DNA of 21,659 nt, from positions 1-21,659 of the forward strand of contig JAAAKB020112097.1 in NCBI GenBank assembly GCA_010014835.2. The letters are read 5' to 3'. The translations under genes and the position numbers were made by a program. The notes under the pieces are model-generated. The model had not been told where the DNA came from. It did no database searches and was given only the letters and a program-made list of their open reading frames with translations. This document shows, one piece after another, positions 11,123 through 21,644 of this stretch. Every line of letters starts with the position of its first letter. Position 1 is the first letter of the stretch. This DNA is from Apostichopus leukothele (taxonomy: Eukaryota > Echinodermata > Holothuroidea > Aspidochirotida > Stichopodidae).

Positions 11123-11188
11123 TGTACTGTACTGTGCTGTACTGTACTATAATATACTGTACTGTTCTGTACTATACTGTACTGTACA
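11123..11188. repeat. Pentanucleotide microsatellite (ACTGT/TGTAC-type)
   Basis: This is an interrupted run of about 13 ACTGT-like pentamers with variants such as actat and ctgtg. The interruptions indicate an older array. Open frames through it are low-complexity artefacts (the frame reads MYCTVLYCTIIYCTVLYY). Confidence 0.9.
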
Positions 11189-11330
11189 ATATTGCTTTAC
11201 GATAAAAGTTGCACTCAATAACAGAGCTCAGACTAACAATGAAAACTGGGACAGGACAACTTAACCTCAGAAGAAGTTAATTTACACAAGATCCGAGTGC
11301 TAAACCAAAAGAAAAGAGATGGAGAGGAGT

Positions 11331-11354
11331 GGGGGGAGGGGAGAGGGGCTAGGG
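11331..11354 (+). other. G-quadruplex-forming motif
   Basis: There are four G-runs of 6, 4, 4 and 3 with loops of 1, 3 and 3 nt, which fits the standard four-tract rule on the plus strand. On the transcribed CCDC88 pre-mRNA this would be the C-rich complement, so any structure would form on DNA or on an antisense RNA. Confidence 0.75.
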
Positions 11355-12414
11355 CTGTCAATTGAGGGAGCAAAGCTCAAATTTGGCCATTTGGCCTAGA
11401 TTAGATATATAAGGGAAGGTGTCTATGTTGAGTGAACCACAGGTATAGGGGAGATTTATGAAGAAAATGTTTGTTTGTTACATGACACCATACAATTCAT
11501 TTTAAATATGTTACGCTACACTACAGCATACTACATAATATATCTGGTAAAATGATAGGAAATAGAATTTTGCCCAGATATCTATCAATCCGTGAAGGTG
11601 TGTATAAGTAAAAATCTATTTAGGACTGTTTTCTCAGTTTGTTATCAATTTAAGAAAGAAGATAAAATTCAGAATTAAGCAAGAACTGAACTTGTCTGCC
11701 AAAAACAATTTCATTTATACCTACCATGCAACTTTGCAGAAGCATCTATGTAAAAAATTGATATAAATTTACTAACTACTTAGTCACTAACAAATCTGGA
11801 ATCAGCCATGGATCTCTGGGTGAAAAATAAAAACAGGTATAGCCAGAGTAAATCATTTTTCAGCACCTTCTGAAGTTAGGGCCCTGAAGCAAGTCCATAG
11901 GTTATTTTGAAAACAGTGTTGAGAAGACATATTTGTGGTAAAGAGCTTTAAGCCCACAAGAGCTAGTTAAAATGGAAGGGAGATATTCTGAGATTAGGCA
12001 CAAAAAAAATTGGCAGAGTTTCTCCTTATACAAAATATTCTTGTTAAAATTTTTGTCAGATTAATATGAGTGCTGAAAGCATCAATCAGTAATATATACA
12101 GAGAATGATATAGCCTGGTACAACACTCCTTGATATGGGGAAGGAAAGGACTTTATGACTTGAGTTTCTAGGCATTCCAAGAATACCCTGGCAAGACTAG
12201 GGAGGTATTAATAGGGGCAGGATTTGCAGGGACTGTGGATACGCTATTACAATATCATACAGTTTCTACAGTGCTAGTGGGCCAAGACAGGGATAATTTA
12301 GTGTTCAACTAATGTATCGTAGCTTTGAAGGCTCTGTACTTTGTCTCTTATACAATACTATGGTTCCTGTGCACAAGAAATGCTTCACTTCTTTGCACTG
12401 GCAATTTGCCAATT

Positions 12415-12612
12415 TTACATAGCAATGTTGCTACGCGATATCTGATGAATTATTCTCTGCAAGAAGGAGGCTTCGAGAGTAAGGCTACAAGCTCTGTCAG
12501 ATAATAGAGTTGCAAAAAGTTTGTCATTTATTTCATGTATGTGGTTCATTCTTCCATCAATATGAGAAACAGCAGTGTTAACATTCTTGATATCCCGTGC
12601 TATAGTCACCAC
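12415..12612 (-). CDS. Unrecognised open frame, possible terminal exon (weak)
   Basis: The minus-strand frame is open for 65 codons to a TAA stop, with no ATG near its start. It reads TIARDIKNVNTAVSHIDG and later LFATLLSDRACSLTLEASF. The spacing of hydrophobic residues suggests helices, and the composition looks more protein-like than its neighbours. There is no clear acceptor before it: the best AG has a poor pyrimidine tract. I do not recognise a family. It could be a decayed gene or repeat fragment, or chance in AT-rich DNA. Confidence 0.15.
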   Translation of the reverse strand: MVTIARDIKNVNTAVSHIDGRMNHIHEINDKLFATLLSDRACSLTLEASFLQRIIHQISRSNIAM

Positions 12613-14032
12613 TCACCACAAAGTAGTTGGCAGATATATAATTTGGAAACTTCAGCAATTCCAAAAAAAATTCATGGCACTCGATAATGAAAAAATGTAA
12701 TACACTTACTGCAAATCAAGGGGGGGGGGGCACAATTTTGCAATTATCCAGATGATGCAGGCCCTTGAGCACCATACTGGCTTTTCCTGTACATCAACGT
12801 ATCCTGAGAGTTTGATCGCCTAGACCTCTTTTTCGATCCAATATTTTCCTCTATTCCTTGTAGACTATTTCTTGAGAACCCCTGGTATGTATGGTACTAA
12901 TATTAAGGTCCAATTCTCTTTAATGCAAGTGTTTGCTAACACCATGAAACATCTCTGTTTTGAAACATACTGCAAGAATTGTGACTGAAAACAAACCTGG
13001 GTGTCAGTAAGGTATCAAGGTCAGTCCTAAGACACATGATCCGTCCAACATTTATACTGATATCGGTTGGAACCTTGTCAGTTTGGTTATTATCATTTTT
13101 CAAATTACTGTTATTGTCTTTAAAACTATAGTGATAATGATCAACAAACATTAATTAGTGCAAACAAACTTTATTCATCTCCTAAATAAGCTTACAGCAA
13201 ATTACACTTTTGCTAAGACGATGGGATTTCACTGTCTGGATGGTAACGGCTTGCAATGCCAAGTTATTATACAGGTGGTACATGTTAACAAAGTAGCAAA
13301 CTGAAATCTACATAGGTCATCGACAATGCTTGCAGAAACAAACAATTAAAACTGTGTTTAAATCTTCTGATTCATCTGAAGTTGGTCAGGCCTGTGAGAT
13401 GGATTTATGAGAGACAAGGAGAGCATGACTATCAACAGGTACCATTTCATTAAAACAATCCAACAAAACACTTTGAAAACAATGATCTCTTTTTCCAAGC
13501 ACATACTAAATCCCACTGACTGGATTGTGTGACATAGTTATATATCCACATCTGCTTTGTTTGAAACTTTAAGGATTCCCAAGATAAATGGGAACTTCAG
13601 AAAGAATTTCAGGAATTCTTAAAACCAAAACATTCTCTTGACAAAAAGGTGAGAGGTTCCACACAATACGCTTCAGAGTCTCAAGATGTAGTTTTTATCA
13701 TTTAAATACCACCAAGCTTCCTTCAAAAGTTGTAAATCCTTGTAACTGGGAACTTCTTGCAAAAAGCCCAGAAAACAAAAGCAACTTTGCATAGCTTCAA
13801 TCAAAAGGACAGTAGGTCCAGATTTCCCTCACAATTACTTTTACACAATTTTACAGTGTGTTAAAGGTTGTAAGACTAACCATAACTTTCACTATGAAAG
13901 GAAGGAGAAGTAGGATGAGGGGGATATGGATGAACAAGGGGGGGGTCAGTGAGGGAGGGAGGAAAGAAGGAGCGATGGCCCTTCTCTGCTCAAACGTCTC
14001 CCACCATTTATGTTCTACAGACAAGATTCATA

Positions 14033-14163
14033 ACTGTGTTAAAGTAAGTTGGCCTGATGTTACGATCCTAGCAGGATCTTCTTCAGAGGCTAAAATGTCC
14101 ATTTAGCCTTTGAAGAAGATCCTGCTAGGATCGAAACGTCAGGCCAACTGACTTTTACACAGT
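14033..14163. mobile_element. Foldback (inverted-repeat) element with hammerhead-like core
   Basis: Two 62-bp arms (14033-14094 and 14102-14163) are reverse complements with only a few mismatches, separated by a 7-nt loop. Each arm, read inward to outward, contains a TGAAGA box, a GATCC...GGATC stem around a short loop, then GAAACGTC (intact in the right arm) and AGGCC. This order resembles a hammerhead ribozyme core: CUGANGA, stem II, GAAA, then the cleavage triplet GUC. In both arms GCCT before the box could pair with AGGC after GTC as stem I. Stem III would be only two base pairs with no loop, as in hammerheads that act as dimers. Known hammerheads of this kind occur in Penelope-like retroelements and short satellite-like repeats. 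Each arm departs from the consensus core, so activity is doubtful. No coding sequence is present and target-site duplications are not obvious. Confidence 0.7.
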
Positions 14164-17100
14164 CTCTTACACAGGCTGTTTAGTGTATTTAGCAGTTTGC
14201 TGAGAGATGCATAGTTGGTGGATGCAGGATTTCTCATGAATACATACATGTGCATTGCTCCCACTACCATCCTCTTTCTTACAAGCATTGGAAATGCTAT
14301 AAAAACCATAATATATTGATACCAACTTACAAATGTAGTAGTGGATCATTGGGTATTTACAGCAGAATTCTTGTACCTATTCAGTATTTTTATGATTATG
14401 CTATACTGTACATGTAGCCTAGCTACACACAAACTCAGCCTTCTTATCACCACCCAAAGCCCTCTGAGGTTAGGCTCAATGTACACCCAAGGTGAACCCT
14501 TTAGCTGTATGTTGCCTAGCAACAAAGGTGATTAAAACTCATCCCAGCAATGAATCTGTGCATTTGTTTAGATAGAGGTTTATTTCAAACATGGAAGGTG
14601 TCAAGTTTCTCCCCCTCAATAGTTTTCTCCCCAATTAAGTAAGCTGCCTATGAATGAAATCAAGTTGAATGCCAAGGATAAGTTGACCAGTGTTCACTGC
14701 ATGAACAATGATCATACACCTAGCAGCACAAAATGCTACACACTATATTACATGAGATCTTCCATTCTGTAGTCCTACTGAAGGCTTGACATTTGTGGGA
14801 TATTATTGTGTTAGGAGAGTATCCAAATGTTTCTTTCCTTTAATTAATGTTCTAACACTAAACAGGGATTGTGATGTCTGAAATATGTATATATACCTCA
14901 TGTATTTCTGAGCGTTACTTTTACAGCCAATTACAACACAACAATTTAGACCAAGGTGAGAGTGAGACCCTAATGTAGCTTGTGTTACTCAATACCATTT
15001 TTAATTATACAAAGTTCACTCAAGTTAACATTTGGCTTTGTACTTAGTATAAATTCTGAGGCAATTCCCTATGCAAACCAACTGCATTCATCATAAAGGA
15101 AATGGAAATTCAGTGTGGACATTCGGTATTAAATTACCCCTGGCCTAGACATTGAAAACATCAATTTGAATGTAAGCAAATGTCTTCAAGGTAATGTAAA
15201 CATAGTTACACTGTTAGACATAGTAGATGACCTGCAGGGGTCAAGGTTCTTGGCTATAAATGTTGGGTCTTTGTCATTTCTAGCGAGTCAGGAACACTTA
15301 TAAGACACTCATATTCTTTCATCCATTTGGTTGCCCATTTTTCCAAACCAAATCGACAAAGTATAACTCAAAATTGAGCAAAAGTAACTCCCGAAGAAAC
15401 ACTAGGATTATTAGCCTATTTTCACCAAATGGATTGGACTAATGGACTTGATATAAATTTCTTGCTTCTCCTTTCATTTGTTCCTCAGATTCCAAACAAA
15501 CACTCAGTGACATATTCACAGAGCTATATATTGACTCAAACACTGTCACATAACAACGTACCACACAACTATAAACACAAGTAAAGTTTACTGTTAATAC
15601 ACAAAAGTACAAAAGAACTTGATAAGACCACCTGCTCCTATATAACAAAATTTACCCCCAAAATAGGTGTAAATTTGTTCAATTCAGAGTGCAAAGGAAC
15701 CACATTTGTTTATTGGGACACAGAGAAAAATTTGTGAAAGAAATGAATAATCAATAAACAAAAGAGTACACACCACCTGGTCTAGCCACACATAAGAACA
15801 GTTACCTAAATTTAGCACTTTTTGTTTTTTGTTCTTCTCAAAAAGTTGAGCATGCACACGATATGTTGCTTTATATACAAAGATGGTTAATTCTTAAGTT
15901 TGTGTTCGACAGGGAGGGCCATTTTACTGTTATTGTGCAAGCTGTTGAAAATTGTGATAGGAAAGAGAATTGTGGTTTTATTGCAGGCTCTTTAATACCA
16001 ATGTCATCAATTCTATGTAATGAATCCGAGAAAGTTTGCAGTATATCACAGAATTTGTGTTGTCTTAATAGTACCATGACTTGAATTATTTCTTATTATT
16101 TTCAGTAATGCATGGTACTGTAGGAAGAACTGAAGGAAAATACAGACCATTTATGAAGAAAGACACTTAAAAGTTTAATGAACTTCGTACAGCTTATACA
16201 TCAATTTGAGCATTTATACACACTGGGTGAAGCACCATGGAAGGGTGAGAACAATAGCCTTGTACACACCTTTTATGGACCAGTCACACTCACTTCTATC
16301 AAGTGAGACAGTATATGTTAAGAGTGCATATATCTCAGCATGCAGTTACAATTAAAAAGGTTGTCTGCTTTTTGACAAGTTGACTATGACTCAAAGCAAA
16401 GTTATAACTACTCTCTATTAAGAATGACTAAAGCTCATTGATGCAACTTTAAATAGTTAATGGAATACGTCTGAAACACATACACCTTGACAAGGCAAAA
16501 GTATTTGCCGCACTAAAACCTTTTACAAATAATAACACTACAAATAAACGGGAAAGAATCAATATTGGGTCAGAACAAGTACTTTAACTTTGTAAAGGCA
16601 CTCTATCCTAAAGGCACTCTTAACTTGAAGAGGAGAACCTAAGGTAAACAGTTTAACATGCCCCGTTTCTTTGATTTCATTTGAAAGATTAATACCTTTT
16701 TGAAGTCAGAATTAAATACTACATTTCATAATTAACAAAAGTTGATGGCAATGCTGAGATAGCTTTTAATAAAAAATTCAGCTTCCACAATGTACACAAT
16801 AAAATAAAGTTAATATTTATATTGGGCAAAAACTGAAAAATGTTTCAGAGAATTCCAATAAATAACATATACAGTAAAACAAATTGCACTAAAATAGAAG
16901 ACACTCTGCAGAGCTAGTACAGGTCTATTTTTGATTTTATTTTTTATATTTTATTTTAGCAGAAGTTGTGAACTGACAAGACTAACAAACTACAGCTCCA
17001 ACCTGCCACTGTTTAGCAAAGTTTAGTCCTTATCCTGGCACACTATTTAAGTACAAAGTTTGTCCATCATTTACATAAAAATAATCGAAACATCTAATTC

Positions 17101-17267
17101 ATCCACTCTACAGGATAACAATAAAAATATGTTTTCATGAATTCAATCATATGCTGTTGCACAGAAAGTTGTTTGTAAGACCAAAAAAGTCATCAATGTT
17201 TTGAGTCTCTTGGTGTCCAAGGCAAATTCTCCCTAAACCAGTATATTGGTTTAATGTGTGTAGTAGA
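14164..17267. other. Presumed intronic DNA, nothing firm
   Basis: AT-rich sequence. A strong plus-strand acceptor (ttcttattattttcag ending at about 16105) is followed by a 20-codon frame to a stop reading MHGTVGRTEGKYRPFMKKDT, with no supporting upstream exon. Overlapping open frames on both strands at 15863-16084 look like chance. Between 15721 and 15738 an 18-nt A/T-rich word is shared with 18505-18522. Confidence 0.4.
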
Positions 17268-17550
17268 GGGCGTGGTGGCCAATTTGCTAAGGCGTCAGAC
17301 TTGTGATCCAAGGATTGCTGGTTCGATTCATGCCTAGTTCATTATGTTGTGTCCTTGGGCAAGATGCTTTATCTCATATGCCTCCCTCCACCCAGGGGTT
17401 AAATGGGTACCTGTGAGGTAACTTGTCATTGGGCGCCTGTATATAACTGCTGCCGACTGGAGGGATTGTCTCTGGGACAGGTTGTCATTGACCAGGGGTA
17501 AAATAACGTCTGTAAAGCGCTTTGAAATATTATCAAATATTATATTAGTA
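17268..17550 (+). mobile_element. SINE, tRNA-derived head with conserved central segment
   Basis: A pol III promoter-like head begins at about 17268. Box A resembles TGGCCAATTTGCTAAGGCG (17275-17293) and box B is GGTTCGATTCA (17320-17330). The body contains tgtccttgggcaagatgctt (from about 17349) and a hairpin-forming ggttaaatgggtacctg. The 3' end has tgtaaagcgctttgaaat followed by short ATATT repeats. The CCTTGGGCAAG and GCGCTTTGA words recur in SINEs of many marine invertebrates and deuterostomes, where a shared central domain is known. The head is diverged from any functional tRNA, so this is a copied element and not a tRNA gene. Target-site duplications could not be assigned. Confidence 0.85.
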
Positions 17551-18733
17551 ACTAAGCTTTGATATCATAACCTCACATAGATTTATATACAGTATATCAA
17601 GATGAAGAGCATGTGAGTTGTTTATAATGTGAATGGAGGCCTGTAGTCTCTCCTATGGCCAGTACTTTATTATGGCAGAGAGGCCTTCATCTTTGTTTAT
17701 GTATTCACATTCTTTCCCTTAACCTTTCCACACCTTTCTGAGAAAAGAACAACTAACTGTAAAAGTTAACTATATTCCTACACAGTTAAATTCCCATACG
17801 TGTGGTCAATTTAACCTTAGGTAAACCATTGAGGTTAATTCTTACCAATTAAACTAAAAACCTCAAATCTTTATCTTTGCTCTGACCCTTGAACCTTGAT
17901 ATCTGACAAGGATTATCAAACTAGAAGCACTTAAAAGACAAATAGGAAACCAAAACTGTTGTTGGTAACTGGGATAGAGACGGTACTCAGAGTTTAAACT
18001 GTGACCAAGGGTTGTTTGAGTGACCAATTGCCCTCCACAGCCACTGTGAGATTATTATCTAGAAGACCTTCCATGCATAATTGTAAATGAGGTTTTCCAG
18101 CTTGTTGTATCCTGTTTAGATCTGTTTCCTATGTACAACAAAATAGTAGACCATTCATGTGCTTCTAAGGTTGGTCTAATAAACCATCCTTTGTTTTTAA
18201 GTTTAGTGTAATTTACAAGAATTAAAAGTCCATGATGACTGAATAACTGAACTATTTTAATGTTCATTATCCTATTTATAGATCCATGGTTCATACAACC
18301 AGACTGTAGCAAACCATCCATTTGTACCAACTGTGGTGTAATTGATGAGAAATGTTATAGTTGAATTAGATATAAATACATGTATTTCACTTACTACGAA
18401 CACGCTCGTTTTACTACATAACCATCTAAATTATACAAATAAGTTAGCGCTTTAAAATTCAAGATGAAGAAGAGAATCCTGTTGCAACTTAAAAATTGCA
18501 ACATAGAGAAAAATTTGTGAAAATAAAAGTTGCGACATTTAAATTAACTAAAGTATGTTGCAAAACAGACTAAAAGTTGCACACAGACAAATGAATTACT
18601 AAAAATTTTAAAAACATCCAGCTCTTAATATTTCTTCCTTTTTTCCAGTTTCAACGTTTTTTCCTTTTCATGTCATTTGTTAATTTTGCTTCTTTTCTTT
18701 TTCCCTCTTTGTTGTGTGTGTCTGTTAATGTTA
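17551..18733. other. Presumed intronic DNA with a GTTGC cluster
   Basis: The longest open frame of the window (91 codons, minus strand, 18330-18055) lies here. Its protein matches no family I know and its context gives no splice support. GTTGC words occur at 18481, 18529, 18557 and 18576, and the first forms a 7-bp hairpin (GTTGCAA / TTGCAAC, 18481-18502). Confidence 0.4.
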
Positions 18734-18748
18734 GTTACCATTGGTAAC
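18734..18748. promoter_or_regulatory. X-box-like palindrome (RFX-type site)
   Basis: GTTACC-ATT-GGTAAC is a perfect inverted repeat with a 3-nt spacer and fits the RFX X-box pattern GTNRCC(0-3)RGYAAC. It is embedded in three 10-bp words (ttagttacca, ttggtaacca, ttagttacca; 18731-18760), so a further half site follows. RFX factors control ciliary and some immune genes. No promoter is recognised beside it, so any role as an intronic enhancer is conjecture. Confidence 0.4.
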
Positions 18749-18760
18749 CATTAGTTACCA

Positions 18761-20498
18761 AATACAGACTTAATAATCGACTTCATCACTGAAAAACCCA
18801 CAAGTATTTATTTCACTGAGTCTGACATACTATACACATACTGTACAGTGCAACACATTCACCATTATGCAGACCGTAACATTTACATAGCAGGTATAGA
18901 GTGAGCGAGTTTAAAACCAAATGAAATAGCAAATTTCTTTTCCATGCTCCATTACTCTCCTAGACTCAAAAAGTCAGCAAAACGATTCAAGATGGATGAC
19001 AGTGCAACAGATGACTCAGAGACATATTAACATACACAACTAAACAAGTCACACCCAACAGTATAGAAGCTTCATTTTAATAACATCACTAAATGAATCT
19101 CCCAGCCAGTGGTAACTTCTGCAGTTTTATTGGCTATATATATATCACATGGCATACATCATTTTGTCACAGCAAGAGAAACAATTTCAATCCTACTGCC
19201 ATGATGAGGTATTTGATTTCAACCTTGGTCGTTGGAGAGAGACATTTCTTCCTGACCCACATACGAAAAGGAATGCTTTTTCATGGATGTGAGGAGACAA
19301 GGCGGGATGGGGGAAGAGATGGGTTTGAGTAAGAGGTAGATTGGGGGGTGTTCATTTCCTTCCACATGCAAAGCTTTCAAGCCAGAAACGTTTTGGGAGA
19401 TTCCAAATTTTCATCTGTCCATGTCCCAACACCCTTCCATCCCCCCTACCCCTTGGAAATTAGTTTAATCACCAAAAATATTTATGTTTCAATCCACAAC
19501 GTTTACTTGATCATTCAGAACAAGATGCATTCAATGTTCTTATAAACTTCAAAACCACGTTGGTTTTTCGTATTTACAAGCGATATGTTGTCACCAGAGG
19601 AGATGTGATTAACACCGCAACAACTGTGTCCACACAATTGTAACCACAAATTCAAGGAAGTTAATGTTAAAATTGCTGTTGGAGAGACCGTTTGACTGCT
19701 TAAACCGACATATCCTCCTATCAGCTGAAATATAAAAATTGCTGTGTATTTCATATCATGTCTACTCTATTACTTCCTCCAGAACTTCCTCCCCCCAAAT
19801 TTTTTATAGAAGTGAGCCCAAAAACGTTCATTAGTATCCATAACCAGTACTGTATATTGAACAAGGCCAAACTTTTGTCCAGCAATAACATAATTTATAT
19901 AACAGTCGGTCACAAAATTAGACTGTTCCCATGGCTACAAGATCAGGTAGCACTCTCATATACAAATTTTAGATATTAATTTAGTGTTCAAGTTTTGTGT
20001 AGCAGTTATTCCAAAACTTACTGGTTTGGATATTTACGAGTGACAAGCTTACCTGTCTCCTCACAACCTTTGAACTTTGAAGTCTCTGAATTTTGTCATC
20101 TAAAAAATACTATGGTTCATGTGTTAAACAGTCCGATACATTGTTGGACTTGTATAGCAATTTGACCAATATGCATTGCATTCTGCTATGCAATACCAGA
20201 CAAAGTCCTCCCTTGCATTTGTCTAAAAATCAATAACTATAAGTTGAACTGTTGGTCTTTTGTATGTCCAGTTATTAGCATGACTTGTGAATATAAAGTT
20301 TTGAAAGGGATTGAAAAAATTATCCAAAGGACTGAGTATCTCTCAAGCATTTAAATCCAAACTTTGTGCACTTATTTTCTTCCAACTATCAAATAGAACA
20401 TCCAGAGATGAGTAATAAACTCTGCCTCCCTCCTTCCTCAACCCCCACCCCATCACTGTATTTAATCCGAGCCAACTTTGTCTTTTCCCTTTCTACAG
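18761..20498. other. Presumed intronic DNA with weak minus-strand exon candidates
   Basis: Two minus-strand pieces have good splice-like borders. One starts at 19724 after the acceptor ttatatttcag and reads LIGGYVGLSSQTVSPTAILT onward. The other, 20099-20053, is a 47-nt piece ending GACAG|gtaagc and reading DKIQRLQSSKVVRRQ. Neither resembles the expected CCDC88 N-terminus (a calponin-homology-like fold with a V-T-W-V motif). G-rich plus-strand DNA at 19302-19347 has three close G-runs, one short of a standard quadruplex. Confidence 0.35.
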
Positions 20499-20570
20499 TT
20501 CAAATGTTTACCCACTAAAAGAAATACACCCAGTAAGAAGAAGCGCAGTGCATTGTCCAAAACCATTTAA
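20499..20570 (+). CDS. Candidate terminal exon with basic tail (speculative)
   Basis: A strong plus-strand acceptor (tcttttccctttctacag) is followed at once by 23 codons and a TAA stop, reading FKCLPTKRNTPSKKKRSALS and then KTI. The lysine/arginine-rich end resembles a nuclear or membrane-facing basic tail. A donor-like gtaaga inside it would instead give a 34-nt internal exon. A second frame is open through 20736. No upstream partner exon or polyadenylation signal close to the stop supports it; the nearest AATAAA is near 21342. Confidence 0.2.
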   Translation, partial: FKCLPTKRNTPSKKKRSALSKTI

Positions 20571-21240
20571 AAATGATTTTCTAGTTTTTCTACCACAACA
20601 ACTATTTCTGGACAGCAATACACTCACATTCTCGTTCAAAACAACGCACAAATTACAACATGTTTCATCCCCTTATTTTCACTTTACGAGGCTGCAATTT
20701 CTTCCTGTGATTTCAGCAGGCATTAGACGACTTTAACTTCCATTTCATACTTCAATACCTCCGAGAGGACCTTTCCAGTCTGCCTCTAAGGTGGAATTGA
20801 TTACATTGACGCATTTAATACCTGGTCACATGTCTGTCTCCATCCCTGGATGGCCCCTTCCCGATAGATGTCTATACCTCTTGGCGCACATTTATGTCGA
20901 AAGAGAAGATAGTACCTTAGTTAAAAACCAACCTAAAGAGGAGTCACATTCATGACACTAGTTTATTTGTTGTACGCTCTTTAACGATTCACAATAGACA
21001 CTGGAACCATGAAGGAACAGAGAGGCAGAGAGACAATTCTTCATGATAAAATCAACTTTAGGCTGCATGTACTTGGTCAAGAAAAAAACAAAAACAAAAA
21101 AAAACAAATGCAGAGAGATACCTACTTACTGTTGATAGAACAAGCTAACTGCTAGAAAAATTCTGGAAGTTACTAAATTAGTTTGGATGAACCAAAAGAA
21201 AAGACGTTCTATTTCAAAACATTAACTTCTGAACAGCAAT
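20571..21240. other. No gene recognised
   Basis: A minus-strand stretch at about 20890-20823 reads CAPRGIDIYREGAIQGWRQT up to a possible donor, but has no acceptor I trust. The words around 20605-20625 (ctggacagcaatacactcac) resemble 21229-21250, suggesting an old local duplication that may have seeded the tandem repeat there. Confidence 0.35.
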
Positions 21241-21295
21241 ATACTCACTCTAGCTCCAGTATACTCACTCTAGCTCCAATATACTCACTAAGCTA
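21241..21295. repeat. 20-bp tandem repeat, about 2.75 copies
   Basis: Two full copies of a 20-bp unit beginning atactcactctagctcca (21241 and 21261) differ at one base and are followed by a shortened third copy (21281-21295). Confidence 0.93.
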
Positions 21296-21302
21296 AAAAA
21301 AA

Positions 21303-21350
21303 GGGCATAGGTTAAGGGGACAGGTAACAGAGAAGTGCAGTAAATAAATT
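21303..21350 (+). repeat. Short dispersed motif, copy 3
   Basis: This is the most divergent copy: ggcatagg, then ggggacaggtaacagagaa, then taaataaat. The shared word order and the shared A-rich end with the copy at 8168-8215 suggest common descent. Confidence 0.35.
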
Positions 21351-21397
21351 TATATTAAATAGCAAAAAAAATGCACCTCTACGTACTATGCACTTAA

Positions 21398-21497
21398 TTG
21401 ACCTAGTCTGACTGTATTGTCACTGATTAACTTCTAGAAACTGTGTGTTGACCTAGTCTGACTGTATTGTCACTGATTAACTTCTAGAAACTGTGTG
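21398..21497. repeat. Exact 50-bp tandem duplication
   Basis: The 50-bp unit beginning ttgacctagtctgactgtat and ending aaactgtgtg occurs twice head to tail (21398-21447 and 21448-21497) without a single difference. It abuts a GT-rich stretch that forms the tail of the neighbouring SINE. The duplication is recent, or is an assembly artefact. Confidence 0.97.
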
Positions 21498-21644
21498 TGT
21501 GTGTATGTATATGCATGTGTATAATTGAAATTGTAGTGAGTTGAAAAATCCAGAACAGTGAAAAAACTTCCAGCCTCCACCAGGATTCGAACTCGGGCCT
21601 CCCGCTTTATATGCGGACACCCTAACCACTAGGCTATGGACCCT
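21498..21644 (-). mobile_element. tRNA-derived SINE, minus strand
   Basis: Read on the minus strand, the head starts at about 21643 with gggtccatagcctagtggtt (box A), then an anticodon arm TCCGC-ATATAAA-GCGGG (21617-21601), then box B GAGTTCGAATCC. The anticodon position reads ATA, so the source may be a tyrosine-type tRNA or the loop has drifted. The acceptor and T stems pair poorly, so this is a SINE head and not a working tRNA. The body continues as ggctggaagttttttcactg and ends in a CA/TACA microsatellite near 21498-21520. Confidence 0.75.

Larger units (their letters stand above)
11189..14032. other. Presumed intronic DNA with poly-G tracts
   Basis: An 11-G tract sits at 12720-12730 and an 8-G tract followed by two GGG runs at 13938-13959, which could form a second G-quadruplex. 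A minus-strand open frame at 12612-12415 is described separately. A minus-strand micro-exon-like piece of 21 nt near 11717-11737 has good splice-like borders but is too short to interpret. Nothing else is recognised. Confidence 0.45.

Noticed and set aside
11014-11205. Plus-strand frame rich in Tyr, Cys and Thr
   Set aside because: It is a translation of the ACTGT-type microsatellite.
18055-18330. Longest open frame of the window (91 codons, minus strand)
   Set aside because: No family resemblance, no splice signals and no supporting context; one frame of this length is not surprising in six frames of 21.6 kb.
21572-21644. Possible functional tRNA gene on the minus strand
   Set aside because: Acceptor and T stems pair poorly and a non-tRNA body with a CA-rich tail follows, which fits a SINE head.
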